Assembly (NCBI RefSeq): GCF_022539315.1
Contig: NC_066314.1
Location: forward strand, 58,575,543-58,639,542
From: Serinus canaria
Lineage: Eukaryota > Chordata > Aves > Passeriformes > Fringillidae
DNA: 64,000 nucleotides
Direction: 5' to 3'
In this document: piece after piece, positions 10,331-22,290 of the stretch
How positions within the stretch are numbered: position 1 is the first letter of the stretch
Layout of the letters: each line of letters opens with the position of its first letter
Translations under genes and position numbers: made by a program
The notes under the pieces: generated by a model
Told to the model about the DNA's origin: nothing
The model's database searches: none
What the model saw: only the letters and a program-made list of their open reading frames with translations

Positions 10331-12928
10331 AAGAAAGGGCGGGGGGAATCTCTTAATGAGCAAAACAAGTATGAACAGCAAGAGAGCTAGAGCCTACACA
10401 CAGGAAGTGACTGTTGATCACATCTTCTCTACAAGCAACCCTTATTCTTGAAAGGAGAAATTGCTGTCTGAACTCACTGAGTTCTGAGAAAGCAGAATGC
10501 TCAGAAATACATCATGAGGAGAGTAGAAAAAGCCATGGTCTGTGAAGGGCAGGAGCACCTCACTCCTGTTATTTTCATTTGGTCTGATGTAGCTGTAGCA
10601 TCTGAAAAGGTGACAAGACTCATACTATGGGATAGAAGGAAGGAATGAAGGAGGGATGTGCACTTTCCTGGGTGGAGGGCTCAAGTCCACAAGTAGGACT
10701 GGCCTCTCCTTGGTATTCATATTTTGTCATGACTAGAAAACCATCCTTCTCCTGATCGAATCCTGTAGTGGTAAAAGACACTTGGTGTGGGATTACAGGA
10801 CTCTGGCCTCTTAGGTTTTTCAAAGACAGAAGAGTATCCTAAAGGAAGCCTTTCAAAGAAACTTTCAAAGACTTTGTAGTGTGCATATTTTAGCATTGCC
10901 AGCTATATCTGTGCAGTTGCTATACACACACAGAGAGGTAGGTGGTGGCTCAGTAGCTGGTGCTGGGCACTCCTGAGTCAGAAACCTTGAGAAAATGTGA
11001 AGTCACAGGCACAAGAAATTCTGTTTGTCAAGACAACCAGAAGTGTACATTTTCTCCTGATCCTGAGTGGCTGCTCGCTGCTCTTTGGTCAGAAAATGAA
11101 GCGTGAGTAACTGACAACTTGGTGGAGTTATGTTGGGATGTGTTCCTCTAGATCTTAAGCATGCTTGGGGATGAACAGCAGAGCCAGCAGTTTATTACTA
11201 AGGATGCCCAAATTAATAGTGTATTTTCGTGCTTCTAATTAGCCCCTCAAGCACAGCACAGAACCTGCTTGGAAAACCCAAGCTTGTAAATTGCTGCTTT
11301 GCTGTGAAGCCTGTTCTAATAGTAAGAAGAAAGTGTTTTGAAGAATGCACATATGTGAAATAACTGTTAATCCTCCTTAAAACATTTTTTTTTTGTTATA
11401 TGCTCCTGGAAAACACCTTCCATTATACTTTGAGCTGTATTTCTTCTATAAACTTGTTCTTCAAAAATTTCAAGTACAGGAACAGCTGGCACACAGAGTG
11501 GTGGGGGAAAGGGAAAAGAGACAAGAGAGAAAATCCATTTCCCTGGACCCTGAAAAGATTGAAAAGTGAGAAAATCTGGTTGAGTGAGAGAGAGCTGGTT
11601 GCCACAGCTGTGGTGAAGCTGTGCAGAGAAGGACCTCGTGGTAGCAGATGTTGTGGGGCAAAAAGCAACAAGGAAAATACTTCTTTCACTAAAGCAAATT
11701 TCAAAAGTTCTTCCACCAGTTGAAGCAAAGCATCCATGACCAGGAGATCTGGTTTGTGGCAGCTCCCATTTGGCTGAAGAAGCAGTAATTAAGGTGAATA
11801 TTTGAGTTCTCTGATCCACTTATTTATTTGTTCAATCTGCAGTTTTCCTTGAGGGCTCACAGTCCTGAAGCAGCTTTAAAGCTGACTCAGAGAATGATGC
11901 TGAGATTTGTTTTCCTTGTAGATCTGACAGCATCACTAAGGACCGAGTGAACAGTGGGGAGCAGTGGAGGCACCCTGTTTCTTCCACCAGGCTAGGATCA
12001 GAGCTGCTCTCTGTGCTGTGCAGCCACTTGTCAGAAACCCACAGGCTCTTTGCTACACAAATGGTTGGAGGTGCTTGAAAATGGAGTGTTTTCTCTCACT
12101 GCTTTAATCTTTATTTCATTATTTTGATTTCACCAAGTCCAATGCTTTTTTCCAGGTATTTTGAAGACAGCTAGAAATTCATTCAGTTTGATTGCTTTTT
12201 TTCTCTTTTACTTTAGATCCTGGCATGGCATCACTATACCAACTGAGATTTATTAGGTCATGCTGTTGCCTGACCAGCACAGTGTGTTTGCTTGAGACTA
12301 TTCTTCCATTAAACAGAGCCCTGCCCTTCACAGCAGGTGCATATGGGTGCTTTATTTCTTCTTTTGAAGCCCTTGCTTCAGTCATTTTGGAAGAAGATGG
12401 CACAACAAGGTGACAGTTGGATTTTTCTGATATAATAATTTCTGCAGTCACTACATTGGGTTTTAGTCTGGTGATGTGGGAACTTTAAAAAAAAATACGT
12501 ATTTAAATGTCAGAGAAGACCTGTGTAAGATGTTTGGAAATGTCATGTTCCCTGGATGCCCAGGTAGACTTTCATAAACAGAGGTGAGGCTTTTCTGGGA
12601 TAATTCCATGTAGCTTTGTACTGAGTGTGCTATGTGAGGAGATGGGATTTGGAAAGTTTATTCAGTGCTGTGGGAATGCTTATGTGGTACAGACATGATA
12701 AATGAAGCTGGTAGATTGTGTCTCTTCTGTCAACTTTGTGTCTTGATTTATGGAGCTTTCCGTGTTTTAGGGCTCCACAGCACTGTAATTCCAGATCATG
12801 CAGGATTTGCCTACTTTGGGACTTGATCCAAAACTCTTCCCATGTATACTGAAAAACTTGATATCTTTTGGAGCAGATATTCTTATTTTTTCATTGTTCT
12901 GCAAGAAAATGGAGGGAAATGTGTTGCT
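10331..12928. other. Unassigned intron sequence
   Basis: No repeat recognised. Overlapping frames on both strands at 11367-11819 (up to 150 codons on -) show no domain. Confidence 0.55.
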
Positions 12929-12990
12929 GGAAAAACAAACAAAAAACAACCAAACAAAAAAACCCAAAAACAAACACCAAAACACAAAGG
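12929..12990. repeat. A-rich low-complexity tract
   Basis: Imperfect (AAAC/AAAAC) repeats. It lies inside a 213-codon + strand frame (12842-13483) and contributes a Lys/Gln/Asn/Thr-rich peptide segment of no evident meaning. Confidence 0.85.
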
Positions 12991-13701
12991 AAAGAAAAGC
13001 AAGTTAGGAATATGTCTTTTTTCAGTGGTCCCAGTAATGATTTTAGGTGCTGACTCTGCTGGCAGTTTGATATCATTTTTTTCCCCAGCCTGCCCATCTC
13101 TAGCTTTGTTTGGAGGGAGGGAATGGAGACTCCCAGTAGCATTTCTTGGAGCTCCAGTCTGCTCACTGTCCCTCCCTAACTCCCTCCCTTCTCCCCTCTA
13201 CCTTTTCCCTTCTAGCTCTGCCTCTTTGTGCTGCATGTTCCCTTTTCAAAAAGTAATTTCATGGCTCTTGCGCTTAAGATTCCATCAGAAAGTCGAGTCT
13301 TTGATCAGGCAGACAGACGCCCTGCTGGGATTTCATTGGCAAATCACAATTCCCTTAATTAAGACTATGTGTCTTTATATCACTAAACTGATTCCAGCTG
13401 GGTCCCTGCTCGTTTTACATCCAGATTTACCTAGACTATGGATTCTCACCCCCTGTGACTCTGGGGGAACAAAAACCATTTAAAGACTTTTCGTTACCAG
13501 TCTTTTCCCCCAGCTGCTTCTCCCCACTGGTACAGCAGTCAGTGTGGGCTGGGAACTAAACCTCTCCCTCAGTCTGGTTTGCATTCTTTTCCCAATCAGG
13601 AGATATGGTTTTGTGAGGGATTTGCTCTGTTTCTTTCCAGTGCTTGGAAACTGGGAATCAGCAATAGAAAGAAAATTGAACTTGCCTGATGCTGCTTATT
13701 C

Positions 13702-13717
13702 TTTTTTTTTTTTTTTT
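13702..13717. repeat. T16 homopolymer
   Basis: A run of 16 T followed by CCAG; a pyrimidine tract with AG but no exon-like sequence after it. Comparable runs: T15 at 30366-30380, T15 at 43495-43509, T16 at 63291-63306, A13 at 32573-32585 and A12 at 9974-9985. Confidence 0.9.
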
Positions 13718-14450
13718 CCAGAAGCCATATTTTTACTGAGAGTCAGGAAGATGCTAAAATTCAGCATAATTTTCTCCTCCTTCCCATCTTTCCTTAGCTA
13801 TCCAGTAAAGTTGCAGCAGGGTAAGAATACTCACTTATGATAATCACAGGTCCTGTGTGGGAGAGACTTTGGTGACATTTCTGCTGTGCTGGGTTTGCTT
13901 GTTGTATTAGTCATGCTAAGGCAGGCATTTCTCTGGAGACAAAATAGACAGTCCTGCCTACAAGGTGTGTGGTCTGCTCTGGCCAAGGGAATAATGCTCT
14001 GGGGGGAGCTTCAACAGACAGTGTTTTTCCACCAGTCATCTGCATTTTCCCTTCCTCCTGTTTTAATTTCCTGTCTCCCCTGAGCGGTGCCCTGACACCT
14101 TCTCCAGGGAGAGGAAACTTCCATAGCAACCTGCTAATGGCCCTGATTATAGGGGTGGCAGCTGGCATGGCTGCACCCAGCCTCTGACCCAGAGCTTGTC
14201 TGGGGAGGATTGAAGGAGATTCAGGGTTAGGGCTTCTCAGTGCACCAAACCCAGTGGTACAACTGTGTTTGCCATGTGCCAGAGAGAGAAGTCTGGCTCC
14301 TCTGGAGCAAATCCCTTAAGCTTTTTCAAAATCATCTGTGGGGGCAGGAGATGGATTTAAAAACATGCTCACAGCTTGAGAAATGTCCTCATAAATGTGT
14401 TTTTGCAGGTAGGGGCAGTCAGACTCTAAATGTGGGGAATGGCTGTTCCT

Positions 14451-14461
14451 GGGGGGGGGGG
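14451..14461. repeat. G11 homopolymer
   Basis: A run of 11 G. A shorter G8 occurs near 47454. Both are likely sequencing-length-uncertain sites. Confidence 0.85.
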
Positions 14462-14869
14462 CTCTGAGATGCCACCCCCAGGCTCTGAGCATCTCTACAA
14501 GTGACAGCTCTGTGGCCAGGAAACCTGGCTGCTGGCTCAACAGCGGCACATGGGAGGCTGTTGGCTGCTTATGCAGTCATGTTTAAAATTAACAGCCAGC
14601 AAGCAGGGCAGCTTTAATGGCCAGCAAACCCTGACCTGGCAATTCTGAATCTGAGCCGCCCTCTTAATAAATGAATCCAGAGTCGAGACTCAGGACACAT
14701 CCTCTTCCACAGACTGATGCATCTTCTGATTTATCATGTGGAATTCTTTGCTTGAAAATGCTTACTTAATGATGTGCCTGCAGAGCTTCAAGCCCTGTCC
14801 TAGGAATGGAATGACTTTGTTTGGGCCAGAGCAGAGCTTGACTATAAAGGAGCTTCATTTTAAGGGCAT

Positions 14870-15260
14870 GGCGCATTTCCCGCTGTTCCTCCCAGCTTGA
14901 CGAGTTTCTGTTTCAGTCAAAAAGGCTCCTGCCTGAGCTAAACCTTATTTTGCTCTTCACATGATAATAAAAACGTTCACTGAAAACATTAATGGGACTT
15001 TGCACTTAGATGGGTTTTTGATTCGAGGGTTCCAAAGCTCTTTTTAATAAGAATTGCTGATTATGCTCCATGGTAAAACCAGATTAGATCAAAAGGGGTT
15101 GAGAATCTCTGTTTTGTTTGAGAGACAGAACAAACCTATCCCAAATGTACAGATAGTACATTCTGTGAATAGAAAATGAATTTTATGAGCTTGATAATTA
15201 ATTTTTTGTTAAAATTAATTAAAAATCTCATACTTTATAGAATGTTAATATCTATGTTTA
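14870..15260. promoter_or_regulatory. AT-rich candidate conserved block
   Basis: Dense TTAAT/ATTAA words, including ATTAATTTTTTGTTAAAATT near 15197, in a stretch without recognisable repeats. It might be a homeodomain-rich enhancer or simply AT-rich DNA. Confidence 0.18.
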
Positions 15261-18200
15261 TCTTTGTCTTGTCCCAGATCATCATAATGGAACAATAGAA
15301 ACACATTAAACTTATAGTTTATATATAGTTAAAACTAATTGAAATCTTGCTCATAGGCTCTTTGTCAAGAAATTAAGATGTAATTAAGTTAAGTTGTTAA
15401 TGATGTCTGGATGCTGTGATGATCAGGGTCTGTGCCAGACTTGGGTCACTTGGATTTGCAGACAAAGGAGCCCCAGCTGTTGCTGTGTTTCCTTTGTGGC
15501 TCATTGAACACAGCAGGACAATGGTCTGCAGGCACTTATGGCACTAGGGATGTCCCTTCCCTGAAGGAGGAGATCCCATTGGCAGGGATATGCCAGGACC
15601 CAGAAAACCACCATGCTTTGGGGATGGCTCCTTGTGGCTGGAGCACTGCCTCTGGGAGAATGGAGTCTGCACTGAGACTCATCTGAGCATCCTCTGCCCC
15701 CCTTGTTGAGTGAGAAACTCATATGTAGGGCCCTAGATAAAAACACTGCTCAAAGGTGGAAAGCCAAAGTCACAAGAGTGGTTTGGGTGTGTGACACTAC
15801 AGGAACACAGTGAACATGTCTTTAAAAAGTTAAATTAGGAGTAGCAATATAAAGTTAGTACTTCAGGACATCAAGCCCTTAGAAATATCATAAGGTAGGA
15901 TTCTCTTGGGCTTTCTTATGCCTCATTAGGTGTGATTAAAAAAAAATAAAAGAAAGCAGAGTAAAAAAATTGCTAAGCAAAGCATCAAGTGCTGTTACAG
16001 TTAAGAGCATCAGTCACTTAGCAATAAAAAATAGCAGAGGACAATATCTAACTGCACAAATTCCGGATATTCATAGCTGGCTTCATATATAAGAGAAAGC
16101 AACAGCATTGAGATAAGAAATGCAGAGATAAGGTACCCAAACTGTCTTACCTTAGCCCTGGAGAGATACCACAAAGGGGGGAAGTGGAAAATCAGTGATA
16201 ATGCATTTTACCAACAATTTAAATCCCATCTGGGACTATAGAGACTGATGTCATTCTTGTCCACACTGAGCCATAATCATTGCATCTGTCCACTGACTTC
16301 CCTAATATTTTCTTTTGACCTGATAAGGAATCTAATACCTGACTACAGCTTTTCACATGTCTTGAAAGTCACAGGGAGGGTGTTAAGATGTGTCAGCCTT
16401 GTGAGAGAGAGAAAGGAGATGGGAGGAAATTATAGGGGAATGTTAGGAAGGAAAGGGGGGTGTGCGTGTGTTAAGAAAGGAGAAGCGAAAGGCAATGCAA
16501 AATGAAGACAAGCAGACAAGGGCAGGTTGGGAGAAGGATGGATTTGCACCAGAGATGGGGATGAGGGACAGATAGAAGGGAGGGTGGGGAGATGGCTGGA
16601 GGGAAAGGTTGGCAGCCACAGAAGGAAGAGCGTTATATTTTCTTAAAACACAGATATTGGCATGCTTTGGGCTTGTGTCTTAGCTTTCTAGACAGACAGG
16701 TCTCAGTTAAAGGAAAAGGGAATGGGGTTTTGGAGCCTGATAAAATGCATCTCATCTTTTGGTGCCTGAGCATTTGGCTGAATAGGTCATTTTAAGGTGC
16801 AGGTCGTTGTTGTCTGAGGCACAACTGTCTGCTTTGTGCTGTACTGCTAATTGCCAAGGGGAAAAGGGAGATAAATCCTGCACTGGTGGAGTGCAGTAGA
16901 AATGAATCCTGTGCCCAGCTTCCTGAAACAGTTTGAGTTTTCTGGGTTTTTCTTCTTATTGCACATACATGAGGACCACACAACCAGGAAGAAAGCTCTT
17001 CTTTCCCAATCAAAAGCTGTTTTTCCACCTCTCACAAGTGTGTTTACTATATCTGTCTGCTGCTCTGTACCGGGTTGAGGCATGTGTTTTGATGTGCAAA
17101 CACAGCAGAGCTGCCTTCAATCTTTTCTTTCCCTTTCAGTATCTCATACTGCATGATGAGATCAAAGAGGTTAAGTGAATTAGGGATCTCCTAAACACAG
17201 CTTTTTGGAAATGTGTGACTGCCAGCAATGCACAGTGGGCCCTTCCCTCCATTTGTTCCCCCTCCTTCACATATGTACCCACCAAAACTTCAAATGCTGT
17301 ATCAGATCTAGGGAGACCCATTAGGAAGTGAGTAAATCAGCCAATACAGATGAACCATGATGCTTCTTAAAAGTGAGAAAATGTGCTACAAGGATTTCAG
17401 ATCCCAAATCAGTTGAGTCACTCATGTGGAGGCACAAAAGTGGAACCATATGCCATCTCAAAAACAAAATATTTGAGAATCAGTTCTGGTTTTACCACTG
17501 CTGTCAGAGCTTGGCTTCACAGTTTAGCTCTCTTGTTCCTGCCAGGGATATTATTAGCCCTCTGCCACTGCTCAGGTGCTGCACTGATGGACAGGGCTAT
17601 TGAAATAAAAAGGCTTTCTGGCTGGAAAGGCAAAGTGAATAAAACAGCATGGTGGCAGGGCTGCAGGTGGCTTTTAAAAGTTTTTCAGCAAAATGAACAA
17701 CAGTTTATTTTGGAGCAGCCAATAGAGTTTTGGCTGAATTGAGCTGCTTTGATTGTCTTAACACTTTTGAATCTTTTTTCTTTTAAATGTAAGTGCAAAT
17801 TTAAAAAAGCCTGTTTGAAATGAAAAGTCAGAAGCTTTATTATAAGACAATGTCCATATGAGACGTTTTGGATTTTTTTATATGGAGTATATCAACATTT
17901 TTAGTGATACTTAACTTTGCCTCTTTTGTGACATCTCAAAAACAATAGAAAGGCAGAATCAAGCAGGTAACTGCACAGACACATGTCACTGCTTTTGGGG
18001 TGCTCTGCTGACAAGGAGATGTGAGGCTGTCCCTCAGAGAGGATAGTACCCAGTCAGGCCCACATGTGTCCACATGCAGCACCACAGCTCCTGGGCAGTG
18101 TGAGGAAATTGCCAGGGTAGTTTTCTAGTCAGCTTCCAACTTGTGTCACAAACCCCTCTGATCTGCATCAGAATCACAGACTTGGCCTTTAAGATGAACT

Positions 18201-19407
18201 TATGAGGCAAGTCATATGGTATGATGAATTTCTGACTTTGAAGTGCAGCCACCAGATCATCATCCAGTGAAAGAGACAGGACAACTGTGCCTTTCCCCCC
18301 AAAAAAGAGTCCCTGAGATGGAGATGTTGCAATGCCGTGCATCCTACATTGGTCTTTCTAACTCAGAAGCTTCCTAAGGCTCTCTTCTGGAGAATAGAAA
18401 TTAAATGTGCTTTATGGAGCGGGTTTTTATCACTTCTCTGTCTGGTCATTTCACTATGGTTTTGAGTAATTAAACTTTATGTGGTGCTCATTGGAATTGC
18501 TCTAGATTTCCACTAAGTCAAGGATCTGACCAAAACAGGGATATTTCTTTTTTCACAGTAAAACTAGAAACTGTCTCATGGCATGTTCTTCCAGCTTATT
18601 GAGTGGTTTTGTGAAACTGCTGTCAAACATGGTATTTATTAGGGTTGTGCACAAATATCTAATGTCGTGAACACACTGCATACATACATTAATGTCACAT
18701 TCAGGTGGCAAAACATTTATAACTGTCACCACTTCCCTGTCTCTCCTCTTGCCTGTCTCCAAACACATAATCAGCCCTGCTCCTGGCTGATTGATGAGGT
18801 AGGTGGGGGATGTTCACGTTTGTCCTCACGTTGCTGTGCATTCTGCAGACTTCAGAGACAGAGGTGCACAGGGACTTTTGGTTTCAGGAGTGTTGAGTGT
18901 ATGACAACAACAATAATCCACCATTTAGGATGATAGTTGAAAAATACATAGTATGAAGGAACACCACCAGGGTCTGTTGGTGGTGTTGTGAGGGAATTGT
19001 TTGTCGGGCTTAGGTGATCTTAGATAATTTTCTAGAATATATACTGATATCCTCAGGAATTTGGGCCCTTCCATTCTGTTTGCCATGCAAATATCAGTCC
19101 CTTCAGAGACCTCGAGCCACATCTCAGAGTGGTCTCACACCACTCTGCCAGACTGAGTCAGAGCGCTGCCCACAGCACTCTGCAGCATTAGCAGCACTCA
19201 CTGTTCTCCTTAGCAAAGATCAAGGGGTGCTTTCCATGAAAAGGTAACAGGTCCTGTGAGACCACATACAGCTCCAAGATTGTTCAGTCTCTAAACCTGT
19301 CAGTTAGTGCATGGAGGCTGTTTAGACTGGACAATTTCCATTAGCATGAGGTCATTTCTCAGAAAATCTCCCACAGTTGCCCAAGTTTGGTGTGGGCTTG
19401 TGAAATT
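15261..19407. other. Unassigned intron sequence
   Basis: Mostly AT-rich unique DNA. A purine-rich stretch (16400-16620, many GGGA/GAAGG words) is the only compositional oddity. A 102-codon - strand frame at 18034-18342 shows no family I know. Confidence 0.5.
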
Positions 19408-19432
19408 ATATCAGCAGCAGGACTGCTGATAT
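19408..19432. repeat. Perfect 10-bp inverted repeat
   Basis: ATATCAGCAG and CTGCTGATAT surround a 5-nt loop CAGGA. It is short enough to occur occasionally by chance in 64 kb. Confidence 0.8.
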
Positions 19433-22214
19433 GAGCTGAAGAAAAATCTGCTGCTAACCAGTGCCTCCGGTGCTGCTGCCATCAGGGAAGCCTGTGCAAG
19501 GACAGATTTTCCTGAAAAAGCATGAATAGCAGTATGGGAAGTCAGGGAAGGAAATGAGCCCTCAGAGGGCTCTCAGGGGAGTGGGAGCTGGTGCTGGGAC
19601 AGGGAGGCTGTCTGCAAATCTGAAAACAAGCTGACTTTAGGAGAAAGCTTTGGCTAAGCATCTACAGGCTGTTCTGTGCCAGCAGCATTGCTAGAACAAG
19701 TGGTCACTCTGTCCCATGCCGTGTGTGGAAACCCTACCTGTTTGCAGTGCTGTGGCCAAATAATGACTAAGTTCCCACTTTTCTTTTATTTGATGAGGCC
19801 AGATAGCCTCACATGCCAAATTGGATCCTACCGTCTATTTTAGGTGAAGGAATGTGTTACCAGAATCAGTCATAGCTGTGCATACTGGCTTTGGAAGCAG
19901 CTCCATGGTGTTTCCTGAAGTCTGACAGCTAAATGGCTTAAAATCAAGCTCACTGTAGTGAAATCCAGCATGCTCTCTGTCACAACTACTGGCCACTCTG
20001 CACTTCTGACCTCCATCACCCTCCCAATTCCATCACAAATGGAATTGTGGGAGCAGTCACCTGTGTCCTGCAGACACATCAAACTCCCACATGTGCTCCA
20101 GCCTTGGCCACAGTCCCCTGCCTATCAAGTGACATTACTTTGAAAAGGTCTTAAAGCTCACATTCCCCATGAGCATGGTTAATACAGTGGTCCAGCAGCT
20201 GCCCTGCAGTTATTTCTTCAACACAAAAATGCTGCAGGGAAAATGTTTTGGAAAGAGTCTATCTGACATTTTCATCAGGCTTACTGTCCTCAGCCTGTGC
20301 AAAGACTCAGCTTTCTGAAGCTGTTTTCAGTGTCAGCCCACCTCCACCAGCTGGCCTGTGCATCCCACTGCTCTTGCTTTAGGAGTATTTTAAGGTTTTT
20401 TAGAGCTCCTTTGGGCTCCACATTTGGCTGTGTGTTTCTGAATATGGAAAGAGCATGCTCCATTTCCTCTCAGTTGCAAGCTGCAGTATGCTTGTCTAGA
20501 CCCTTGTGATGCCTCTCTGACTGGTGTTCCAAGAAGACCCACATTGCCCTAAAAAAAATTCAATAAGCTATTATCTTTTAGTAGTAATTTTGCATTTCTG
20601 GTTAGCTATGTACATCAGCTATACCATTGCAACACATGACTATTCACAGACACAAATACAGCAAACACACCTTCACATTTTCTACCAAGGCATCAATGCA
20701 CCATCATAAAAGCCATAGTCCTCTAATTACAGGAGAAAAGTTATTTCAGTGTTCCTGAAATGGGAATCAGAAGGAAGTGGACTGAATACAGCACCACTTC
20801 ACCTCCTATCAGCAACTGCCTGGCAGCAGAACTGGACCTATTCAATTGAAAGATTGTCTCTCCTAAATGGGGGTCAATTAACTACCTGAATGAACTGCTA
20901 AGTGCAACATCCTGCCACATGATGATTGGGCCTCTTTTTGAAAGTTATTTTTTAGCCAAATATTATGAGATTCAATATATGTAATTTGAAGAAGATGGCT
21001 TGTGATACAGACACCAAGTATCTGACTCAATCTGTGAACTCTCAGTGATTTGTGCAGTGATACTTTGAAAAGTAAATTCAAAGACACCCCACAAAACAGT
21101 GTTAGGAAATAGTTGTTTCCCTACAGCTGATCACATCAGTGGAAATATTGAAGATTACTTGTTAGAGCAGCTGCTGAATCCTATGATATCTGATGTTAAC
21201 CAGATAGTTTGTACAGAGTGAAGGCCATGTCCCATTTCCCTTCTGCTAGGAAAGACTTCTAAATTTGCAACGTGAGAAGAATTTATTGGGAGGCATCTCA
21301 AGCTAGACTGGGCTTAATAGGTGCCTAAGGCTTTTTTTCCAAGCACATATTTGCTGGGGTACTCCAGCTGTGGATGTGCTTTTGCTTTTTGCTGTGTGTA
21401 ACATCTGTGCAGTGGGCTTTTGTTTGGCTCTTTGGTGGTTTTCTTCTCCTTCCCCCAAGCTGCTTTGGCTGCTTACCCAGCTTTTTACCAAATTGCAAAT
21501 TTATTTTCCTTCTGCTTTTGGCAGGCCCATATGTGGAACTGTCAAAATGTCACTGGCATCAGTTGTGAAAGGTTAGTGCCACATTACAGTCAGTGAGCTT
21601 ATTAACACATAAATGATTGGGTTTTGGAGAGGGGCAGGGAAGGACAAATGGGAATCCATTTTCCAGGCACCTGTTTTTTCTACTAAACATTTCTTCTTGT
21701 CACATATATATTTTCAGAAAGTGGTTGCCATCTGCATAGGAGAAAAATCAGCTGGAGACCCATGAAGAATAAGGCTGGTTTTTGTGAGATTCCAGCAAGC
21801 TGGGAGATGGAGATGGAGAGGCAATAGGAGCAAGTCGGACAAATTCATTTGAGTATTGAGTGTCAACAGGTGTTTATTTTCACCAATCCAGTGACTAGAG
21901 ATGAGATCATACTGCAAAAATTTGGTCTGATGAAAACCCACTGTCAAAGTGGGGAATTGTGGGTTCTTTGTTCCATGATACCAGCTTGGTCCCATAAGAG
22001 TCATGATTTCCAGTTGCTTTCCCCTGGTTTATAGATGCCTGTATTTAGGTGAGAGCTACTGTTTTGCTTATTTACATCTTTGTGCTTTTTTTTGGATTTA
22101 ATCAGAATAAATTCCAAATTACCATTGAAAACATTCCCATGCTGCAGTTTTTATCTGTCTAAGGCCTTTTTAGGGCTTCTGGGGCTACCACTGCAGAGAA
22201 CCTACCTGGCAGTC
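19433..22214. other. Unassigned intron sequence
   Basis: Nothing recognised on either strand. Confidence 0.5.
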
Positions 22215-22290
22215 TTTAATGTATTAATCTTCAAAATGACCTACTGAGGTGAGATTTTTCTGGTTTGAGAACTGAGACACAGAAAGCCAC
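22215..22290 (+). mobile_element. Possible MIR (CORE-SINE) relic
   Basis: The order TATTAATCTTCAAAATGACC, then CTACTGAGGTGAG, then GAACTGAGACACAGAAAG follows the MIR core (TTAATCCTCACAACAACCC, TATGAGGTAGG, AAACTGAGGCACAGAGAG). Divergence is high, as expected for a SINE older than the bird-mammal split. Confidence 0.42.

Larger units (their letters stand above)
12991..14869. other. Unassigned intron sequence
   Basis: Contains most of the 213-codon frame 12842-13483, which I treat as chance, plus T16 and G11 runs. Pyrimidine-rich patches (13170-13215, 14040-14070) are present but not followed by exon-like sequence. Confidence 0.5.

Noticed and set aside
10327..10336. TATATAAG as a TATA box
   Set aside because: No initiator, CpG island or downstream exon; such words are common in AT-rich intron DNA.
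18160..18220. Possible reversed CR1 end (CAGAATCACAGACTTGGCCT)
   Set aside because: Only a short resemblance to the CR1 tail in reverse; nothing CR1-like continues on either side.
18034..18342. 102-codon - strand frame that looked like a possible retrocopy
   Set aside because: No parent gene recognised, no poly(A) tail and no flanking duplication.
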